Source: Pseudomonadota bacterium (lineage in GTDB: Bacteria; Pseudomonadota; Alphaproteobacteria; Rhizobiales; Beijerinckiaceae). Taken from it: a stretch of 48,502 nt of DNA. A program made the position numbers and the translations under genes. Below are positions 17,547 through 25,851 of this stretch, one piece after another. Under the pieces are notes generated by a model, which was given only the letters and a program-made list of their open reading frames with translations, was not told the DNA's origin and did no database searches. The stretch is from assembly GCA_023386155.1 (NCBI GenBank), contig JAEWKH010000125.1, forward strand, positions 1-48,502. The letters are read 5' to 3'. Position 1 is the stretch's first letter. Every line of letters starts with the position of its first letter.

Positions 17547-18995
17547 ATGGCTGACACGGTAACGGTTGTACGGAATGCCGCTTGGGCGGTTGCTTGGGAC
17601 GAGGACGCCGCGCGGCACGTCTATTTGCAGGGCGCCGATGTAGCCTTCACCAGGGCCGGCATCCTGCATGTTGGCCCAACCTACCAGGGGCATGCCGACG
17701 AGGAGATTGCCGGGGCGGCCATCATGGTGATGCCCGGTTTCGTCAACATCCATTGCCATTCTGGCGATGAGCCGATCGCAAAGGGCTTGTTCGAGGATGT
17801 CGGCACTGCGGCCCTGTGGGGAAACGCCCTCTATGAGTATTCCGCTCTGATCGACGCGGATGCGGATGCGGATGCCAAGGCGGCCTGCCAGACCGTGATG
17901 CTCGGCGACCTGATGCGCAGCGGCGTCACCACTCATCTCGACATCGCATCGCCCTATCCCCATTGGCTCCCTCTCGCTGCGCAGAGTGGAATGCGCGCGT
18001 ATCTCGCGCCCGGCTTCCGCGAGGCGCAGTGGCGCATGGCAGGAAGCCATCGCCTCGACTACGAATGGGATAAGGCGCGAGGGCGGGAGCGCTACGCCGA
18101 GGCCCTCTCCTTCGTCGATCAGGCGCGGACCCATCCCAGCGGCCGCATCGAGGGCGTGATCGCGCCGTCGCAGATCGAGACATGTTCAGAGGAGCTGATC
18201 CAGGAGGCCGTCGCAGAGGCCCGCATTCGTGGGATGCGCGTGACGATCCATGCCGCTCAGACCATGGCCGAGCACGAGGAGCTGCTGCGGCGGACGGGTG
18301 AGACGGCTCCGGCGCTGCTGGAGCGCCTGGGCGTCCTCGGGCCAGACCTGATCTTGGGCCACTGCATCTTCCTCGATCATCATTCCTGGACCCGTCAGCG
18401 CAACCGTGACGATCTCGCGCGGCTGGCCGGGAGCGGCACGTCGGTGGCTCACTGTCCCGTCACCTTTGCGCGCAGCGGCATGACTCTGGAAAGCCTCGGC
18501 GCCTATCGTCGCGTGGGCGTCAATGTGGGGATCGGCACCGACAGCTATCCCTTCAACATGATCGAGGAGATGCGGGAGGCGCTGATCTGCTCGCGCGTTT
18601 CCGGCCGCAGCGTCTTCGACCTCAATACGGGTGACCTGTTCTCTGCCGCGACGACCGGTGGAGCAAAGGCTCTCGGGCGCAGCGACATCGGGCGACTGGC
18701 CCCCGGCGCCAAGGCGGATCTGTCCCTGGTGGATCTGAGCCATCCGGCCATGCAGCCGATCCATGACCCGCTGCGCAACCTGATCCATTGCGCGGCAGAG
18801 CGCGCCGTTCGCGACGTCTATGTGGACGGCCAGGCCGTGGTGAAGGACCGCCGCGTCGTCAATCTCGACTACGAGGGGGCGGTCCGGGAACTGCAGGACG
18901 CACAGAAACGGGCCTGCCGTCGGGCTGAACGGGAGGATCCTCAGGGCCGGCCTCTCGCCACCCTGGCCCCATATTCCCTGCCGCTCGCCCGATGA
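17547..18995 (+). CDS. metal-dependent amidohydrolase (TRZ/ATZ type), paralog 1
   Basis: 482 residues. It has the amidohydrolase TIM-barrel with N-terminal metal motif V-N-I-H-C-H-S-G (His69, His71), then I-H-A-A-Q (His235), G-H-C-I-F-L-D-H-H (His272) and G-T-D-S-Y-P-F-N (Asp332). These fit a single divalent metal as in the chlorohydrolase/deaminase branch (TrzA/AtzA/SsnA/guanine deaminase-like). It hydrolyses C-N bonds in heterocycles or related amines; the substrate is unknown. No signal peptide. The ATG at 17547 has only a weak Shine-Dalgarno. Its closest relative in the window is the next gene (19136-20587), which is the same length and motif order, so the pair is a tandem duplication followed by divergence. 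Confidence 0.92.
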   Translation: MADTVTVVRNAAWAVAWDEDAARHVYLQGADVAFTRAGILHVGPTYQGHADEEIAGAAIMVMPGFVNIHCHSGDEPIAKGLFEDVGTAALWGNALYEYSALIDADADADAKAACQTVMLGDLMRSGVTTHLDIASPYPHWLPLAAQSGMRAYLAPGFREAQWRMAGSHRLDYEWDKARGRERYAEALSFVDQARTHPSGRIEGVIAPSQIETCSEELIQEAVAEARIRGMRVTIHAAQTMAEHEELLRRTGETAPALLERLGVLGPDLILGHCIFLDHHSWTRQRNRDDLARLAGSGTSVAHCPVTFARSGMTLESLGAYRRVGVNVGIGTDSYPFNMIEEMREALICSRVSGRSVFDLNTGDLFSAATTGGAKALGRSDIGRLAPGAKADLSLVDLSHPAMQPIHDPLRNLIHCAAERAVRDVYVDGQAVVKDRRVVNLDYEGAVRELQDAQKRACRRAEREDPQGRPLATLAPYSLPLAR

Positions 18996-19135
18996 TCACG
19001 AAGCGGCCATGGGCTCCTCGGTTCATGTGATCGGCATCATGCCCGCGCGCCCCTGTCCCTCTCTTGCAACCCTTCGCGACCCGAACGGTTGCGTACCTTC
19101 TGTCCGGCCCCTTCCCTGCCGCTATGGAGTCTGAA

Positions 19136-20587
19136 ATGACCGATGTTGCCGACAAGACGACCCTCTTCAAGAACTGCGACTGGGTCGTCGCCTGGGATGA
19201 GGCGGAGCGCTCCCATGTCTACCTGCGCCATGCGGATTTCGTGATCCGGGGATCGGACATCGTTCATGTGGGCGAAGGCTATTCCGGCGCAGTCGATGCA
19301 GAGATCGACGCGCGTAGGATGATGATCATTCCCGGTTTCGTGGACATTCACAGCCATCCCGGCCACGAGCCCGGCTGGAAGGGAATGCTGGAGGAACTGG
19401 GCAGCCCACGCCTCGGCCAGAGTTCGCTCTACGAGTTCATGCCCGTCTTTCAGATCGGCCCCGAATACACGCGTCCGGCGCTCCGGGTTGCGGCATCGGA
19501 GCTTCTCAGGAGCGGTGTCACGACCATCTGCGACCTCGGTCGCCCCCGCACGACCTGGGCCGACGAATGGGCGGAGACCGGCATCCGGGCCGTGCTCTGG
19601 GGGATGTTCCGGTCCGGCCCCTGGAAAACCACGAACGGTCATTCGGTGGAGTATGATCTCGACCCTGCGACGGGAGACCGGCTGCTGCGCGAGGCCATCG
19701 AGATCGCCGACGCCGCCTCCAGTCACCCGAGCGGCCGCATCACGGGGTTCATCGGACCGGCCCAGATCGACACGTGCACGGAGGGGCAGATCCGAGACGC
19801 ACTCGACGCAGCACGCGAGCGGAACCAGCCTATCCAGATTCATGCCGCCCAGAGCATCGTGGAATTCCAGGAGATCATGCGTCGCTATGGCTGCACACCC
19901 ATCGAGTGGCTGGACAGGATCGGAGCGCTCGGTCCGGACACGATCATCGGCCATTGCATCTTCCTGAACGACCATCCCTGGCTGCACTGGCCCCATGCCA
20001 GCGATTTCGAGCGCCTGCGCGACAGCGGCGCCCAGGTGGCGCACTGCCCGGTCGTCTTCGCGCGACGCGGCATCGCCCTGAATACCCTGAGCCGGTACGT
20101 GAAGGCCGGCATCCGGTGCGGCATCGGCACGGACAGCTTCCCTCACAACATGCTCGATGAGCTCCGCATGGCCTGCTATGCCGGTCGCATCGTGGCGGGC
20201 AGCTTCACGGCCGCCACCACGAAGGATGCCTTCATGGCGGCGACGGCCGTCGGGGCCGACATGATCCGTCGGCCGGATCTGGGGCGCTTAGCCCCCGGGT
20301 GCAAGGCGGATTTCTCCGTCGTCGACATGAGCAATCCCTATATGCAGCCTGACTACGAGCCGATCCGCAGCCTCGTCTATTCGGCCAATGACAGGGCCAT
20401 CAAGGACGTCTATGTCGATGGCCGCCAGGTGGTCCGCGACGGAGAGGTCCTCGATCTCGACATCGGCGAGGACCTGGAGATGCTGCGCAGGGGCCAGGCG
20501 GAAGCGATTGCGGCAGCGCCTCAGCGCGACTGGGCGGGGCGCGGCCTTGAGCAGCTGAGCCCTCGCGTTTTTCCTGTCCGCGGGTGA
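19136..20587 (+). CDS. metal-dependent amidohydrolase (TRZ/ATZ type), paralog 2
   Basis: 483 residues from the ATG at 19136, which has GGAG six bases upstream; an in-frame ATG at 19124 is less well placed. Motifs match paralog 1: V-D-I-H-S-H-P-G-H-E-P (His72, His74), I-Q-I-H-A-A-Q-S, I-G-H-C-I-F-L-N-D-H and G-T-D-S-F-P-H-N-M. The second metal-motif residue Cys of paralog 1 is Ser here. It lies 140 bp after paralog 1 in the same direction and is convergent with a third amidohydrolase gene. Proximity to an amino-acid ABC transporter and an FAD oxidase suggests catabolism of a nitrogenous compound, but the substrate is not evident. Confidence 0.92.
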   Translation: MTDVADKTTLFKNCDWVVAWDEAERSHVYLRHADFVIRGSDIVHVGEGYSGAVDAEIDARRMMIIPGFVDIHSHPGHEPGWKGMLEELGSPRLGQSSLYEFMPVFQIGPEYTRPALRVAASELLRSGVTTICDLGRPRTTWADEWAETGIRAVLWGMFRSGPWKTTNGHSVEYDLDPATGDRLLREAIEIADAASSHPSGRITGFIGPAQIDTCTEGQIRDALDAARERNQPIQIHAAQSIVEFQEIMRRYGCTPIEWLDRIGALGPDTIIGHCIFLNDHPWLHWPHASDFERLRDSGAQVAHCPVVFARRGIALNTLSRYVKAGIRCGIGTDSFPHNMLDELRMACYAGRIVAGSFTAATTKDAFMAATAVGADMIRRPDLGRLAPGCKADFSVVDMSNPYMQPDYEPIRSLVYSANDRAIKDVYVDGRQVVRDGEVLDLDIGEDLEMLRRGQAEAIAAAPQRDWAGRGLEQLSPRVFPVRG

Positions 20588-20597
20588 CCCGCTTTCA

Positions 20598-20621
20598 GGC
20601 GGCTCGAATCAATGAGCCGCC
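20598..20621. terminator. bidirectional hairpin between convergent amidohydrolase genes
   Basis: GGCGGCTC (20598-20605) and GAGCCGCC (20614-20621) form a perfect 8-bp GC-rich stem with an 8-base loop. It lies at the convergence of two genes, and the minus-strand gene ends within the loop. The plus-strand flank is CTCTCC, so any T-run is poor. Confidence 0.6.
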
Positions 20622-22246
20622 TCTCCATGCCGGTCGAAGACGATCTCGCCTCCACGGATCGTCAGGTCGCACCGGGTGTCGTGCAGGATCTCTTCCGGGG
20701 AGGCCGTCAACAGATCGCGTGAGAACACCGCGACATCGGCCGCGAGGCCGGGGACGAGGCGGCCCCATTCGCGCTCGGCCTTGTTGACGTAGGCTCCGAA
20801 CTCGGTGAAGGCCGTGATCGCCTGCTCGATGGACACCACTTCGCGCTCGTCCATGACGGTGCCGTGGGAGGTCTTGCGGGTCAGCATCGAGAAGAAGTTC
20901 GGGAAGGGATTGATGTCGCAGACAGGGGCGTCGCTGCCGGCAGCAGGCTTGAAGCCAAGATCGACCCAGGTCCGGAGGGGATAGGAGGGCTTTGCCCGCT
21001 CTTCGCCCACGACCGAAATGTAGAGATCACCGAAATCGTAGATGAAGACCGGCTGCGGCACGGGCTGGACGCCGAGGCGCTTCATGCGCGCATTCTGGTC
21101 TGACCGGGCATAGCCCGCATGCTCGATCCTGTGGCGGCGATCCGGATCCGGCATGACCTCGAGCGCGCGCTCGAAGGCGTTCAGAGTCTGCTCGATGGCG
21201 GCATCGCCGATGGCATGGACGGCGAGCTGATAGCCTTTCGCGTGATAGTCATGCACGAGATCGTTCATCTCGTTGTCGCGCAGGAGCAGCAGGCCGGTGG
21301 TCTCCGGCTCCCCAAGATAGGGCTGGGACATGGCGGCCGTCCGCCCGCCGGCGCTCCCGTCGGTGAAGATCTTCACCGGACCGACGCGCAGCATGGAATC
21401 GCCGGCGCCCGTGACCACCCCATCCGCATAGGCCCTCTCCACGATGCCACCCGGCCCTCCGAGCAGGCACTGGGTCGTCCGCACCGGCAGGCGCCCGAGG
21501 CGCTGGGCCGTGCGATAGGCGGCAACCTCACGGTAGCCCGCCCGCATCCCGACGCCCGCATCCATCACGCTGGTGATGCCGTAGGACAGGCATGCGCGCC
21601 CCGCATCGTCGATGGCCTGAACGAGTTCCTGATCGGTCGGCTCCGGCAACACGGCTTTGAGACGGTCGCGCCCGGTCTCGGCCAGAAGGCCCGTCAACCG
21701 CCCGTCCCGCTGCTCGATGGCGCCGCCCTGCGGAACGGGGGTCGCCTCGTCGATTCCCGCGAGTTCAAGCGCCTTCGAATTGCAGATCGTCACATGGCCG
21801 CAGGCTCTCACGATCGCGACGGGATGCTCGGGCGCCACCGCATCGAGCTCCTCGCGGAGGGGGTGGCGCCCGACATCCAGCTCGAACTGATCGTATCCGC
21901 GCCCCTGGATCCACTGGCCGGGAGGCGTAACGGAGGCGCGTTTCCTGACTCTTTCGAGCAGTGCCGCGAGGGTCGGCGCGGAAGACGGGCGCACGTCCAC
22001 ATGCCCCATGATCACCCCATAAGGGAGAAGATGCATGTGGGAGTCGCACAATCCCGGAGTCGCGAGGCGTCCTGCGAGATCGACCACCCGCGTCGATGGC
22101 CCGATGAGCGGTTCCATGTCGGCGGCGGATCCCGCCGCCAGGACCTGCCCGGCCCAAAGGGCGACTGCCTCTGTGACCTGTTCTGAAATTCCGCGAAAGA
22201 TTCGGCCGTTCGTGAGAACGATGTCGGCTTTGGGCAGGATAGGCAT
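20609..22246 (-). CDS. amidohydrolase family 3 protein (YtcJ-like)
   Basis: 545 residues. The domain begins with a small beta domain (I-V-L-T-N-G-R-I-F-R-G), followed by the metal motif C-D-S-H-M-H-L-L and the amidohydrolase-3 features G-Q-W-I-Q-G-R-G-Y-D and L-A-V-H-A-I-G-D-A-A-I. The end carries A-A-G-S-D-A-P-V and G-L-A-A-D-V-A-V-F-S-R-D. This family hydrolyses N-acyl or cyclic amide substrates; the exact substrate is unknown. No signal peptide. The ATG at 22246 has a weak Shine-Dalgarno. It is divergent from the aapJ-like gene (188-bp gap), so the two may share a control region, consistent with a peptide or amide uptake-and-hydrolysis pathway. Confidence 0.92.
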   Translation of the reverse strand: MPILPKADIVLTNGRIFRGISEQVTEAVALWAGQVLAAGSAADMEPLIGPSTRVVDLAGRLATPGLCDSHMHLLPYGVIMGHVDVRPSSAPTLAALLERVRKRASVTPPGQWIQGRGYDQFELDVGRHPLREELDAVAPEHPVAIVRACGHVTICNSKALELAGIDEATPVPQGGAIEQRDGRLTGLLAETGRDRLKAVLPEPTDQELVQAIDDAGRACLSYGITSVMDAGVGMRAGYREVAAYRTAQRLGRLPVRTTQCLLGGPGGIVERAYADGVVTGAGDSMLRVGPVKIFTDGSAGGRTAAMSQPYLGEPETTGLLLLRDNEMNDLVHDYHAKGYQLAVHAIGDAAIEQTLNAFERALEVMPDPDRRHRIEHAGYARSDQNARMKRLGVQPVPQPVFIYDFGDLYISVVGEERAKPSYPLRTWVDLGFKPAAGSDAPVCDINPFPNFFSMLTRKTSHGTVMDEREVVSIEQAITAFTEFGAYVNKAEREWGRLVPGLAADVAVFSRDLLTASPEEILHDTRCDLTIRGGEIVFDRHGEAAH

Positions 22247-22434
22247 GGATGACTCGCGCAGCAGGGTGCAGTCGCAGCGGATGCTGCAATTGAGGTCGGG
22301 CGAGTTTGCATACCTTTTAGTCAGTCAGCAAGGTCCCATGAACTTTACGCAAGGAAAATCTAGCCTTGAAACCTTGGTTGTTTCAGGTCTAGCTTGAAAT
22401 GTTAGCGACCGGATAAGGCGCAGGGAAAGAGGGA

Positions 22435-23478
22435 ATGAAAACGATGCAATCCAAATTCATGGCCCGCTGGCTTGCGATGGGCCTCATTGCTGGTGTCACG
22501 GCCATTTCGGCGGCCCCGGCATCCGCCCAGACGACGCTGGACACGGTCAAGAAACGCGGCAAGATCCTTTGCGGCGTGTCGCCCGTCGCCCCCGGCTTCT
22601 CCTATGCCGACGACAAGGGCGTGCGGCGGGGCTTCGACGTGGACATCTGCCGCGCCGTGTCGGCCGCGATCTTCGCCGATCCCGACAAGGTCGAGTATGT
22701 TCCGCTGAACACCAATGTCCGCTTCCAGGCCGTGCAATCCGGTGAGGTGGATATCCTGTCCCGCCAGAACACCTGGAGTTTCTCGCGTGACGCGTCCCTC
22801 GGCCTCGATTTCGGCCCCGTGGTGTTCTACGATGGCCAGGGCCTGATGGCTCCGGCGAAGCTCAACGTGAAGAGCGCCAACGAGCTTGCGGACGCCGCCA
22901 TCTGCCTGTTGCCCGGTACGACGACGCTCCAGAACCTGGAGGACTTCTTCCGGCCCAAGAACATCAAGTATGAATCCGTCGTGTTCGAGAACTCGGACGA
23001 GTGGCGCAACGCCTTCTTTAATGGGCGCTGCGATGCCATCACGACGGACCGCTCGGACCTGGCCTCCGTGCGCGCGATCGCCAACGACCCGTCGCAATAC
23101 GTGGTCCTGCCCGAGACCATCTCGAAGGAGCCCCTCGCCCCGACCATCCGCCAGAACGATCCCAACTGGCGCGACATCCTGAACTGGTCGGTCTATGCGC
23201 TCATCGGCGCCGAGGAGAAAGGAATCACGCAGGGCAACGTCGATGAATATCTCAAGAGCGAGGATCCTGAGGTCCAGCGCATGCTCGGCGTGAACGGCGA
23301 CTTCGGCAAGATGCTCGGCCTCGATAACAAGTGGGCCTACAACATCGTCAAGTCCGTCGGAAACTACGGCGAAGTCTTCGATCGCAATCTGGGTCCGAAA
23401 ACCCGGTTGGGCCTTTCGCGGGGTCCGAACGAGCTGTGGACCAAGGGTGGCCTGCTCTACGCTCCGCCCTTCCGGTAA
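22435..23478 (+). CDS. aapJ: general L-amino acid ABC transporter substrate-binding protein
   Basis: 347 residues, matching AapJ/BztA in length and sequence. A signal peptide (residues 1-31, ending P-A-S-A before Q) directs it to the periplasm. The mature protein starts T-T-L-D-T-V-K-K-R-G-K-I-L-C-G-V and carries the family features G-F-D-V-D-I-C-R-A and R-Q-N-T-W-S. The ATG at 22435 follows AGAGGGA closely; ATG 22444 is an alternative with better spacing. It is the first gene of aapJ-aapQ-aapM. A strong hairpin after it (23489-23512) probably lowers read-through, giving more binding protein than permease. The binding protein delivers diverse L-amino acids to the permease pair. Confidence 0.95.
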   Translation: MKTMQSKFMARWLAMGLIAGVTAISAAPASAQTTLDTVKKRGKILCGVSPVAPGFSYADDKGVRRGFDVDICRAVSAAIFADPDKVEYVPLNTNVRFQAVQSGEVDILSRQNTWSFSRDASLGLDFGPVVFYDGQGLMAPAKLNVKSANELADAAICLLPGTTTLQNLEDFFRPKNIKYESVVFENSDEWRNAFFNGRCDAITTDRSDLASVRAIANDPSQYVVLPETISKEPLAPTIRQNDPNWRDILNWSVYALIGAEEKGITQGNVDEYLKSEDPEVQRMLGVNGDFGKMLGLDNKWAYNIVKSVGNYGEVFDRNLGPKTRLGLSRGPNELWTKGGLLYAPPFR

Positions 23479-23488
23479 TCTGAGATCG

Positions 23489-23512
23489 ACGGGCGGCTCC
23501 GCGGCCGCCCGT
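23489..23512 (+). terminator. attenuating hairpin between aapJ and aapQ
   Basis: ACGGGCGGC (23489-23497) and GCCGCCCGT (23504-23512) form a perfect 9-bp stem with a 6-base loop, followed by TTCATCTT. It lies between the binding-protein gene and the permease genes, a usual place for a partial terminator or mRNA stabiliser that sets binding protein above permease. Confidence 0.65.
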
Positions 23513-23544
23513 TTCATCTTCAGCGGCATCCGGAAAGGATCATC

Positions 23545-24717
23545 ATGCGTGTCGATGCGTCGAGCGGGACGAGGCTCCTCTACAATCTCCGCTTTCGGGC
23601 CATCCTTTACCAGGCCATCGCCGTCGGAAGCATCGTCCTTCTGGGACTCTATCTGTTTTCCAACGTATCGCAGAAACTTGCGGAACAGAATATCGCCACG
23701 GGTTTCGACTATCTCGGTCGTGAAGCCGGCTTCGTCATCAGCCAGACATTGATCGACTACAAGCCGACCGACACCTATGGGCACGCCATCCTGGCCGGTA
23801 TCGTCAATACGGTCTGGGTTTCGGCCTGGGGCGTCGTGCTCGCCACGATCATCGGACTCTTCGTGGGCATCGCCCGCCTGTCCCGCAATCCGCTGCTTGC
23901 CTTCCTGGCCTTCCTCTATGTCGAGGCGCTGCGCAATGTGCCTCTCCTGCTCTATCTCTTTCTCTGGTATGCCGTGATCGTCACCGGCCTGCCGGCCGTG
24001 CGCGAAGCGTGGGAGATCATGCCCCACGTCTTCCTGAGCAACAGCGGCCTGACCGTGCCGTCGCTGGTGTGGACGAGCGATCATACGCTCATCCTCGCCG
24101 CGCTGGCCCTCGGAGGAATTCTCGCGGCATACGTGCATCGCCGGGCGACGGCGGAGCGCGTCAGAACAGGCAAGGCGCGAACGACGTGGCCCTGGATTTC
24201 CATGGCCCTTCTGGCTCCGCCGGCTCTTGCCGTTCTGGTCCTGCAACCCGATCTCGCAGTCAGCCTCCCTGAGAAGGGGCGCTTCCGCCTGACGGGCGGC
24301 GCTCAGCTCAGGCCGGAATTCACCGCGCTCCTCGTCGGCCTTTCCCTATCCTCCTCGGCCGGCATCGCCGAGATCGTGCGAAGCGGCATCCTGTCCGTCC
24401 GCAAGGGGCAATGGGAGGCGGCCCGCGCCCTTGGCCTGCGGGACGGGCTGAGCATGCGGCTCGTGGTTCTTCCCCAGGCGCTCCGGGTGATCATTCCTCC
24501 GCTCACCAGCACCTACTTGAGCCTGTTCAAGAATTCGTCGCTCGCAATCGCCATCGGGTATCCGGACCTCGTCATGGTTTCGAACACGACCATGAACCAG
24601 ACCGGTCAGGCGATCGAGGGGATTGCGATCTTCATGCTGGTCTATCTCGGCCTGTCGATCGCGATTTCCCTGTTCATGAACTGGTACAACAGCCGCGTCG
24701 CGCTGAAGGAGCGCTAG
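23545..24717 (+). CDS. aapQ: general L-amino acid ABC transporter permease AapQ
   Basis: 390 residues with about eight membrane segments. The ABC permease (BPD_transp_1) core spans ~90-380, including the ATPase-contact loop A-L-G-L-R-D-G-L-S-M-R-L-V-V-L-P-Q-A near residue 300. The early E-A-L-R-N-V-P-L-L-L-Y motif is typical of polar amino-acid permeases. Shine-Dalgarno AAGGA precedes the ATG at 23545. It forms a heterodimer with AapM. The usual fourth gene, the ATPase aapP, is not found downstream. Confidence 0.95.
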   Translation: MRVDASSGTRLLYNLRFRAILYQAIAVGSIVLLGLYLFSNVSQKLAEQNIATGFDYLGREAGFVISQTLIDYKPTDTYGHAILAGIVNTVWVSAWGVVLATIIGLFVGIARLSRNPLLAFLAFLYVEALRNVPLLLYLFLWYAVIVTGLPAVREAWEIMPHVFLSNSGLTVPSLVWTSDHTLILAALALGGILAAYVHRRATAERVRTGKARTTWPWISMALLAPPALAVLVLQPDLAVSLPEKGRFRLTGGAQLRPEFTALLVGLSLSSSAGIAEIVRSGILSVRKGQWEAARALGLRDGLSMRLVVLPQALRVIIPPLTSTYLSLFKNSSLAIAIGYPDLVMVSNTTMNQTGQAIEGIAIFMLVYLGLSIAISLFMNWYNSRVALKER

Positions 24718-24720
24718 GTC

Positions 24721-25833
24721 ATGACGACTGCGACCGACATTGCCGAAGCAGAACTGAAGATGCCGGTTCAACGGGAGCCGGATATCGGGCGCCGCTTTCT
24801 TCACCGCACGCTCAAGCCGCTCATCGGCACCCCGGTCAATGCGCTCGTCACGCTGATCTGCCTGTGGATCCTGTGGCTTGGAGCCAAGAGCGCTTACGGC
24901 TGGCTCGTGACCCGGGCCGTCACGGAAGGGGGAGCTCAGGCCTGCAAGGTGGGACAAGGCGCCTGCTGGCCATTCTATGAGGCCAAGCTTCGCTTCATGA
25001 TCTTCGGCGTCTATCCCTACGACGAGCATTGGCGCGTGCTGCTCGCCATGATCCTCTTTCTCGGCGCGATCGGGATCACCATGATCCCTCGCTTCTGGGG
25101 CAGAAATCTTCTCGTTCTCTGGGGCATCACGATCGTGGCGACAGCGATCCTGATCCGAGGCGGCGTCTTCGGCCTCACCTATGTGCCGACGACGCAATGG
25201 AGCGGGCTGCCCCTCTCCTTCCTGCTCTCAGCCGTCGGGCTTGCCTTCGGCTTTCCTCTGGGTGTCGTCCTCGCCCTGGCCCGATCCTCCAAGCTTCCCG
25301 CCATCCGCGTCATCGCCATCGTGTTCATCGAGGTGATTCGGGGCGTGCCGCTGATCAGCATCCTGTTCATGGCCTCCGTCATGCTGCCGCTCTTCATGCC
25401 GAGCGGCATGACGGTGGACAAGCTGCTGCGGGCACAGATCGCCATCATCATCTTTGCCGCCGCCTATATCGCAGAGGCGGTCCGCGGCGGCCTGCAGGCC
25501 ATCCCGCGGGGGCAGCACGAGGCAGCCAGCGCGATGGGGCTGCATTACTGGCAGTCCATGCGCCTCGTCGTTCTGCCGCAAGCCCTGAAGATCTCGATTC
25601 CGCCGCTGGTGAACATCTCCATCGGCTTCTTTCAGGACACGACGCTGGTGACGATCATCGGCCTGCTCGATTTTCTTTCCACCGTTCGCACGGCGATGAC
25701 GGATCCGAACTGGGTCGGCATCGCCGTTCTGGAAGGTTACGTCTTCGCGGCCGTCGTGTTCCTTGTGTTCTCCTATGGGATGGGCGCTTACAGCCGGTTC
25801 CTGGAGAGGCGCATGCGCCTCGGACACGATTAG
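24721..25833 (+). CDS. aapM: general L-amino acid ABC transporter permease AapM
   Basis: 370 residues, starting three bases after the aapQ stop codon. Membrane segments and the ABC permease core (~165-365) include E-V-I-R-G-V-P-L-I-S-I-L and the contact loop A-M-G-L-H-Y-W-Q-S-M-R-L-V-V-L-P-Q-A. It pairs with AapQ. In rhizobia the operon continues with aapP (ATP-binding subunit); here the next gene, 18 bp later, is convergent and encodes an FAD oxidase. The transporter must therefore borrow an ATPase from another locus or be non-functional. Confidence 0.95.
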   Translation: MTTATDIAEAELKMPVQREPDIGRRFLHRTLKPLIGTPVNALVTLICLWILWLGAKSAYGWLVTRAVTEGGAQACKVGQGACWPFYEAKLRFMIFGVYPYDEHWRVLLAMILFLGAIGITMIPRFWGRNLLVLWGITIVATAILIRGGVFGLTYVPTTQWSGLPLSFLLSAVGLAFGFPLGVVLALARSSKLPAIRVIAIVFIEVIRGVPLISILFMASVMLPLFMPSGMTVDKLLRAQIAIIIFAAAYIAEAVRGGLQAIPRGQHEAASAMGLHYWQSMRLVVLPQALKISIPPLVNISIGFFQDTTLVTIIGLLDFLSTVRTAMTDPNWVGIAVLEGYVFAAVVFLVFSYGMGAYSRFLERRMRLGHD

Positions 25834-25851
25834 GACGTCGACGGAAATCGA

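Noticed and set aside
22402..24246. 614-codon open frame on the minus strand opposite aapJ/aapQ
   Set aside because: It lies antisense to two clear transporter genes; its Arg/His/Gly/Asp-rich translation is what high-GC codon bias produces on the opposite strand, and it has no recognisable domain.
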